A DNA stretch of 64,000 bases from Halocaridina rubra. Its lineage: Eukaryota; Arthropoda; Malacostraca; Decapoda; Atyidae. The notes beneath the pieces are model-generated. The model was given only the letters and a program-made list of their open reading frames with translations. It had not been told where the DNA came from and ran no database searches. The DNA is taken from assembly GCA_037179515.1 (NCBI GenBank), contig JAXCGZ010016987.1:1-64000 (forward strand), read 5' to 3'. Both the position numbers and the translations under genes were made by a program. Position 1 is the first letter of the stretch. Every line of letters starts with the position of its first letter. Below, piece by piece: positions 59,222 through 64,000 of the stretch.

Positions 59222-60234
59222 GGTAGCAATTAGGAGATTAAAACAGAAAATCAAGGATTTAGAGGCAAATGGTTATAAGCCTTGATGTTAAAATTCGGAA
59301 TATGGATCGAGATATGAAAGAGAATGAAACACTTAGAGAGGAAATAAGATTTTTGGAGGAAGCAAATAAAGCACAAGGGCAGGATAGAAAAGAACTAGAA
59401 AAACGAATAAAGAAGCTGGAAGGGGAAAAGAGTGAACTAGAAACTAGAATTTCTAAACAAGAAGATAACAACAAACTAAATGAATTAGATGTTAGTTCAC
59501 TGCTCTCTTCTGAGAGAGGCGAGATTGCAGCTTGGAATATCCAGATTAAGGAAAACATTGAACAGTTTAGAAAAGAGTTTCAGGAGCTGAATATGGAACA
59601 TGATGCCATGAAAACTTCTTTTGCTGATGTACTAAAGGGGAATGCGGCAGTAAAGGAGGCTGTAAAGGTGGTGGCACTGGCAAACATACAAACAGTTACT
59701 ATAAAGAGACAGTATCTGAAAAAATGAAAGACGTTGTGATGGAAAGGGCAAATCCGCTGATTAAACAGACACTTGATAAAGAGAAGACAGTGGTAATCTC
59801 AGGCATAAGCGAATCCCAGGAGCCAACATGGCAGGGGGGACTCGAAGAAAATAAAGCTAAGGTTGTAGACCTGATAAGAAAGCTTGGAGTGGTTTGTGGT
59901 CCTGAGGATATTGTAAACATTCACCAACTAGTCAAATATTCGAGGGAAGGAAAGCAGAGACCAAGAAAAGTAACCTTTGAGAGAGGGGAAACATGTAGAG
60001 AAATATTGATGAGAAAAAAGTCTAAAAGACCTTCAAGAATTCAAAGAAGTGTTCATTAGACGATACAGAACACAGGAAGAGATGGGAAAGATAAAAAACT
60101 TGTTGCAAGAGGCAAGAAGGTTAAATGATGAAAGAAATGAAGAAGAGAAGAAAAATTTTCATTTCAGAGTTCTTCCAGACAAAGGGGAGATAAATAAGAT
60201 AATGACAGAAGATCAGGGGATGGGGCCTCATTAA
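59222..60234 (+). pseudogene. LINE ORF1 (coiled coil and RRM-like domain)
   Basis: The first part (about 59222-59727, with a frameshift near 59283) is strongly coiled-coil: IRRLKQKIKDLEANGYK, then RDMKENETLREEIRFLEEAN. After a shift near 59700 the second part has KTVVISGISESQ, a spacer, IRKLGV, VNIHQLVKYS and RPRKVTFE, the layout of the RRM-like domain of LINE ORF1 proteins. After a third shift near 60015-60050 it ends with EVFIRRYRTQEEMGK and a basic tail. The presumed role is RNA binding in the retrotransposition particle. There is no esterase here, unlike the LINE at 3983-4961. Confidence 0.75.
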
Positions 60235-60236
60235 GA

Positions 60237-63035
60237 TTGTTATACACAAATGCTGATGGATTAGCTGGTAAGGCAGTAGAATTAAAAGAAAGGATTCACA
60301 ACAGTAAGGCAGATATAGTAGCAATTACAGAGACTAAGTTGATTGAGAACATAAACAGTGTCACAGTTTTTCCTATGGGCCTCAGAATATTAAGGGTTGA
60401 AAGATCTGAGAGGACTGGTGGGGGGATAGCACTGCTCATAAGTGAAAGGATTCAAGTTGAAGAAATAAACTTGGCTATAGAAAGTGAGTTCAAGGAATTT
60501 CTTGTTGCTCGCATAAATACTGGGTCAGAGAATATTATAATAACTGTTGAATATAACCCACCAAGGAACCAGAATAGGCTAGAAGTTTATGAGGAAAGTC
60601 ATATAGGTACTATTGAAGTCATAAACTCAGTTGTTTACATGGCACAGGAGAGAAAATGTAGGATTTTGATTATGGGAGATTTTAATCATAAAGAGATAGA
60701 TTGGATAAATCTTGACCCACACAGTGGTGAGGACTCATTCGGGGCAAGATTCCTAGATTGTGTACAAGGGAATTTCCAACACTAACATGTAATGGAACCA
60801 ACGAGGGCCAGGGGTGGGGATGAGCCATCACTACTTGATCTAGTATTTACAGATAATGTATTGGATATTGAAAAAATTGAGTATGAACCATAAATTGGAA
60901 AGAGTGACCACTGTGTGTTGTTGATGGAGTATATCATTGAAAATATTCTTCCTGAGAGTAGAGGCACTGAGGACATGAGGAGGAACTATCTGAAAAGAGA
61001 TTACATCAAAATGAATAAGCTTTTTGCAGTTATTGACTGGGGAACCTTATTTTACAACAAATCTGTGCAAGAAATGTATGACATGTTTTGTGAGAAATAT
61101 GGGAAGATAGTAGATTGCTGCATACCTGTCACCAAAGTAGGTGTAATTCATGCCAGAGAGAAATGGTTCGATAATGAGTGTAAAAGAGCTAAGGAGTGGA
61201 GAGACAAATGCTGGAAAAGGAAAAAAAACACAAATGCCTGGCAAACCTACAAAAGAGCAAGAAATGATTACCTAAGTAAAAGAAGAGAGGCAGAGAGAGA
61301 CTATGAGAGGGACATCACCAGGAAGGCTAAAGAAAATCCCAAGCTTTTCCACAGCTTTATCAGAGGAAAACTGAAGGTAAAAGAACAGGTTTTAAGGCTT
61401 AAGAGAGCGGATGGAAGCATCACTGAGACGGATGAAGAGATCTGCAAAGAATTGAGCAAGGAGTTTCAGTCAGCATTTACAGTAGAAAATTCCCCACCCT
61501 CTCAGATTGCAGAGATAGAAGCTCAGGGGCCGGTTTTAGAGAACATCAACCTTTCAGCCACAGAGGTATGCAAAGCGCTGATGGAGTTAGATGTTCATAA
61601 AGCTACAGGTCCTGATGACATATCCCCTCATGTACTTAAAAAATGCGTAAACTCAATATCAGTGGCACTAAGTATCATATTTAAAAAGTCACTGTAGTCA
61701 GGGGAAATTTCAAGATGCTGGAAACAAGCAAACGTGATACCTATCTTTAAAAACGGAAGGAGGGATATGGATCTGAACTATAGACCAGTTTCCTTGACCA
61801 GCATAGTTTGCAAAGTTATGGAGAAACTACTAAGGAACCATATCTCTCTTCACTTGGAATCCTTCAACTTTTTGTCAGCGAGGCAACATGGCTTCAGAGA
61901 AGGTAGATCAACAGTAACAAACTTATTAGAATTTTATGATGAGGTAAGCCGAATCTTACAGGAAAGAGAGGGCTGGGCAGATTGCATATTCCTAGACTTC
62001 CAGAAAGCATTTAACACTGTTCCACATGGGAGACTTATTAGGAAGTTACAAGCAATGGCTAGAATAGGTGGAAATGTCTTGGAATGGATAAAAACTTACT
62101 TAGAAGGAAGGGAACAGAGGGTTAGAGCAAGACACTCAGTGTCTGAATGGAGAAGAGTTAGTAGTGGAGTTCCACAGGGTTCAGTTTTAGGGCCGCATTT
62201 GTTCCTTGTATATGTAAATGACCTTCCAGAGTCTGTAAATTCATTCATGAATATGTTTGCAGATGATGCAAAGATTGTGAAGAAAGTAGGAAATGAGAAC
62301 AATGAAGATCGAAATAGTCTGCATGAGTGGTCAGAAAAGTGGCTAATGAAATTCAATACTTTAAAATGTAAGATAATGAGAGTGGGTACAAGTGCAAGAA
62401 GGCCCAATCTTGACTACTTGGTGGCTGGAGTACAACTTCAAGAAACAGAAAATAAGAGAGATATAGGAGTAAACATACTGGCATATTTGTCTCCAGATAT
62501 ACATATAAATGGTTTAGTAAGGGCAGCATATGCCTTCTTATCAAATGTATGGGTAGCCTTCAGGCACATGGACAAGGAAATGTTCAGAAATATTTATGTA
62601 ACCTATGTGAGGCCAAAACTTGAATATGCAGCCCCCTTTTGGAATTCGCACTCGAAAAAGCACATAGCTAAGCTTGAAAAAGTTCAAAGACATGCCACGA
62701 AACTAGTGCCAGAAATACGTAATTTCAGTTATGATGAGAGGCTGAGGGAATTAGACTTACCATCACTCGAAGCTAGAAGATTGAGGGGGGATATGGTTAC
62801 AGTCTTTAAATTTCCTTATGGTTATGATAGAGTGGATAGGGATCGATATTTTGATATGGCTGGCTCTAGAACTAGAGATCATAGTTTGAAGCTTCGTAAG
62901 AAAACTTCTTTGCAGGATGTAAGGAAATACTTTTTCAGTGTAAGAGTAGTTGATAATTGGAATTCGCAAAGCGAGGAGGTAGTTACTGCTATCTCAATCC
63001 ATAGTTTTAAGGACAGGTATGGTAAGTATCACTAA
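60237..63035 (+). pseudogene. LINE ORF2 endonuclease-reverse transcriptase with three stops
   Basis: One continuous frame of 932 codons broken by TAA at 60783, TAA at 60891 and TAG at 61695. The endonuclease (APE type) has YTNADGLAGK, AITETKL, IMGDFNHKEIDW and SDHCVLLME. The linker contains YKRARNDYLSKRREAERDY. The RT has KATGPDDISPHVLKK, RPVSLTSIVCKVMEKLL, LDFQKAFNTVPHGRL, SGVPQGSVLGPHLF and FADDAK. The C-terminal part ends KDRYGKYH. In the second copy (63146-64000) the codon at the third stop is GAG, so the stop is a point mutation. The same comparison shows AFD in copy two against AFN here. Confidence 0.93.
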
Positions 63036-63125
63036 GTATAAAATGGAACCGATCAGGAGACGGGAAGATACGAGCTTTGGGCTCTTTTCCGTAAACTTAA
63101 TTAGGTAATTACAATTAGGTAATTA

Positions 63126-63145
63126 AACACACACACACACACTCA
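63126..63145. repeat. short (AC)n between two LINE copies
   Basis: Joins the 3' repeat of the first LINE and the truncated 5' end of the second. Confidence 0.9.
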
Positions 63146-64000
63146 CAAAAGAGCAAGAAATGACTACCTAAGTAAAAGAAGAGAGGCAGAGAGGGACTAT
63201 GAGAGGGACATCACCAGGAAGGCTAAAGAAAATCCCAAGCTTTTCCACAGCTTTATCAGAGGAAAACTGAAGGTAAAAGAACAGGTTTTAAGGCTAAAGA
63301 GAGCGGATGGAAGCATCACTGAGACGGATGAAGAAATCTGCAAAGAATTGAACAAGGAGTTTCAGTCAGTATTTACAGTAGAAAATACCCCACCCCTTCA
63401 GATTGCAGTGATAGAAGCTCAAGGGCCGGTATTAGAGAACATCAATCTTACAGCCACAGAGGTATGCTAAGCGCTGATGGATTTAGATGTTCATAAAGCT
63501 ACAGGTCCTGATGACATATCCCCTCTTGTGCTTAAAAAATGCGCAAACACAATATCAGTGGCACTAAGTATCATATTTAAGGAGTCACTGGAGTCGGGGG
63601 AGATTCCAAGATGCTGGAAACAAGCAAATGTGATACCTATTTTCAAAAAGGGAAGGAGGGATACGGCTCTGAACTATAGACCAGTTTCCTTGACCAGCAT
63701 AGTTTGCAAAGTTATGGAGAAACTACTAAGGAAACATATCTCTCTTCACTTGGAATCCTTCAACTTTTTGTCAGTGAGGCAACATGGCTTCAGAGAAGGT
63801 AGATCAACAGTAACAAACTTATTAGAATTTTATGATGAGGTAAGCCAAATCTTACAGGAAAGAGAGGGCTGGGCAGATTGCATATTCCTAGACTTCCAGA
63901 AAGCGTTTGACACTGTTCCACATGGGAGACTTATTAGGAAGCTGCAATCAATGGCTAGAATAGGTGGAAATGTCTTGGAATGGATAAAAACTTACTTAGA
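63146..64000 (+). pseudogene. second, 5'-truncated LINE copy, runs off the window
   Basis: It begins at the position matching about 61250 of the first copy (KRARNDYLSKRREAERDYER) and continues in frame into the RT, cut by the window end at KTYL. One stop occurs at about 63467 (TGC TAA where the first copy has TGC AAA). The two copies are very similar at the base level, roughly 95% by eye. Confidence 0.93.

Larger units (their letters stand above)
59041..63125 (+). mobile_element. near full-length CR1/L2-like LINE
   Basis: A 5' pyrimidine-rich leader, ORF1 (about 59222-60234, frame-broken), ORF2 (60237-63035, one frame with three stops), then a ~90-bp 3' UTR ending in AATTAGGTAATTACAATTAGGTAATTA and (AC)n. 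The 14-bp-like repeated end instead of poly(A) is typical of CR1/L2 elements. No target duplication was established. Truncated relatives: 50541-51220, 53062-53472 and 63146-64000. Confidence 0.88.

Overview
This is eukaryotic, intron-containing and extremely repeat-rich DNA. It reads like a decapod crustacean genome: about 25 long (AT)n tracts, plus (CT)n, (TTA)n and (CAA)n arrays, tRNA-derived SINEs, several non-LTR retrotransposon lineages, GalEa-like Copia elements and pogo/Tigger-type DNA transposons. The species cannot be named from the sequence alone. Most of the window is mobile-element material, and only two host genes can be supported. || Layout. 1-5 kb: a 25-bp minisatellite, an LTR, and a rearranged LINE whose ORF1 carries an SGNH-esterase-like domain. 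7.2-13.1 kb: three consecutive Tigger-like elements separated by (AT)n, each filled with a ~160-bp tandem repeat; the first also carries an LTR inserted in its right terminal repeat. 14.2-19.2 kb: a SINE, a Tigger-like element with a 49-codon transposase remnant, a foldback element and another short element. 19.3-22.0 kb: a ~2.7-kb palindrome. 23.2-34.3 kb: the last three coding exons and poly(A) signal of a plus-strand PXMP2 (PMP22, Mpv17/PMP22 family) gene. Its two introns (4.6 and 5.9 kb) hold a complete but RT-deleted Copia element, two related MITEs, a TIR element with a broken ORF, several LINE pieces and a SINE. Upstream PXMP2 exons were not found. || 38.4-47.2 kb: another Tigger-like element, arrays of a ~280-bp tRNA-like repeat in both orientations, and a Copia pol remnant split by a LINE with a 14-bp target duplication and followed by a Gypsy pol fragment. 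47.2-49.8 kb: a two-exon minus-strand gene for an unrecognised secreted protein; the end of its first exon, including the splice donor, is tandemly copied through the adjacent intron. 50-56 kb: LINE and SINE fragments and an RTE-like LINE. 56.6-58.2 kb: a degenerate gag and a hAT-like MITE. 59-64 kb: a nearly full-length CR1/L2-like LINE followed directly by a second, 5'-truncated copy that runs off the window. || How things fit: the two host genes are unrelated and show no common regulation. The main theme is nested transposition, with simple repeats repeatedly lying at element ends, and satellite-like expansion inside DNA transposons. No new defence or metabolic system was found. The best candidates for novelty are the secreted gene with its splice-donor array, the transposon-internal satellite series, and the palindrome.
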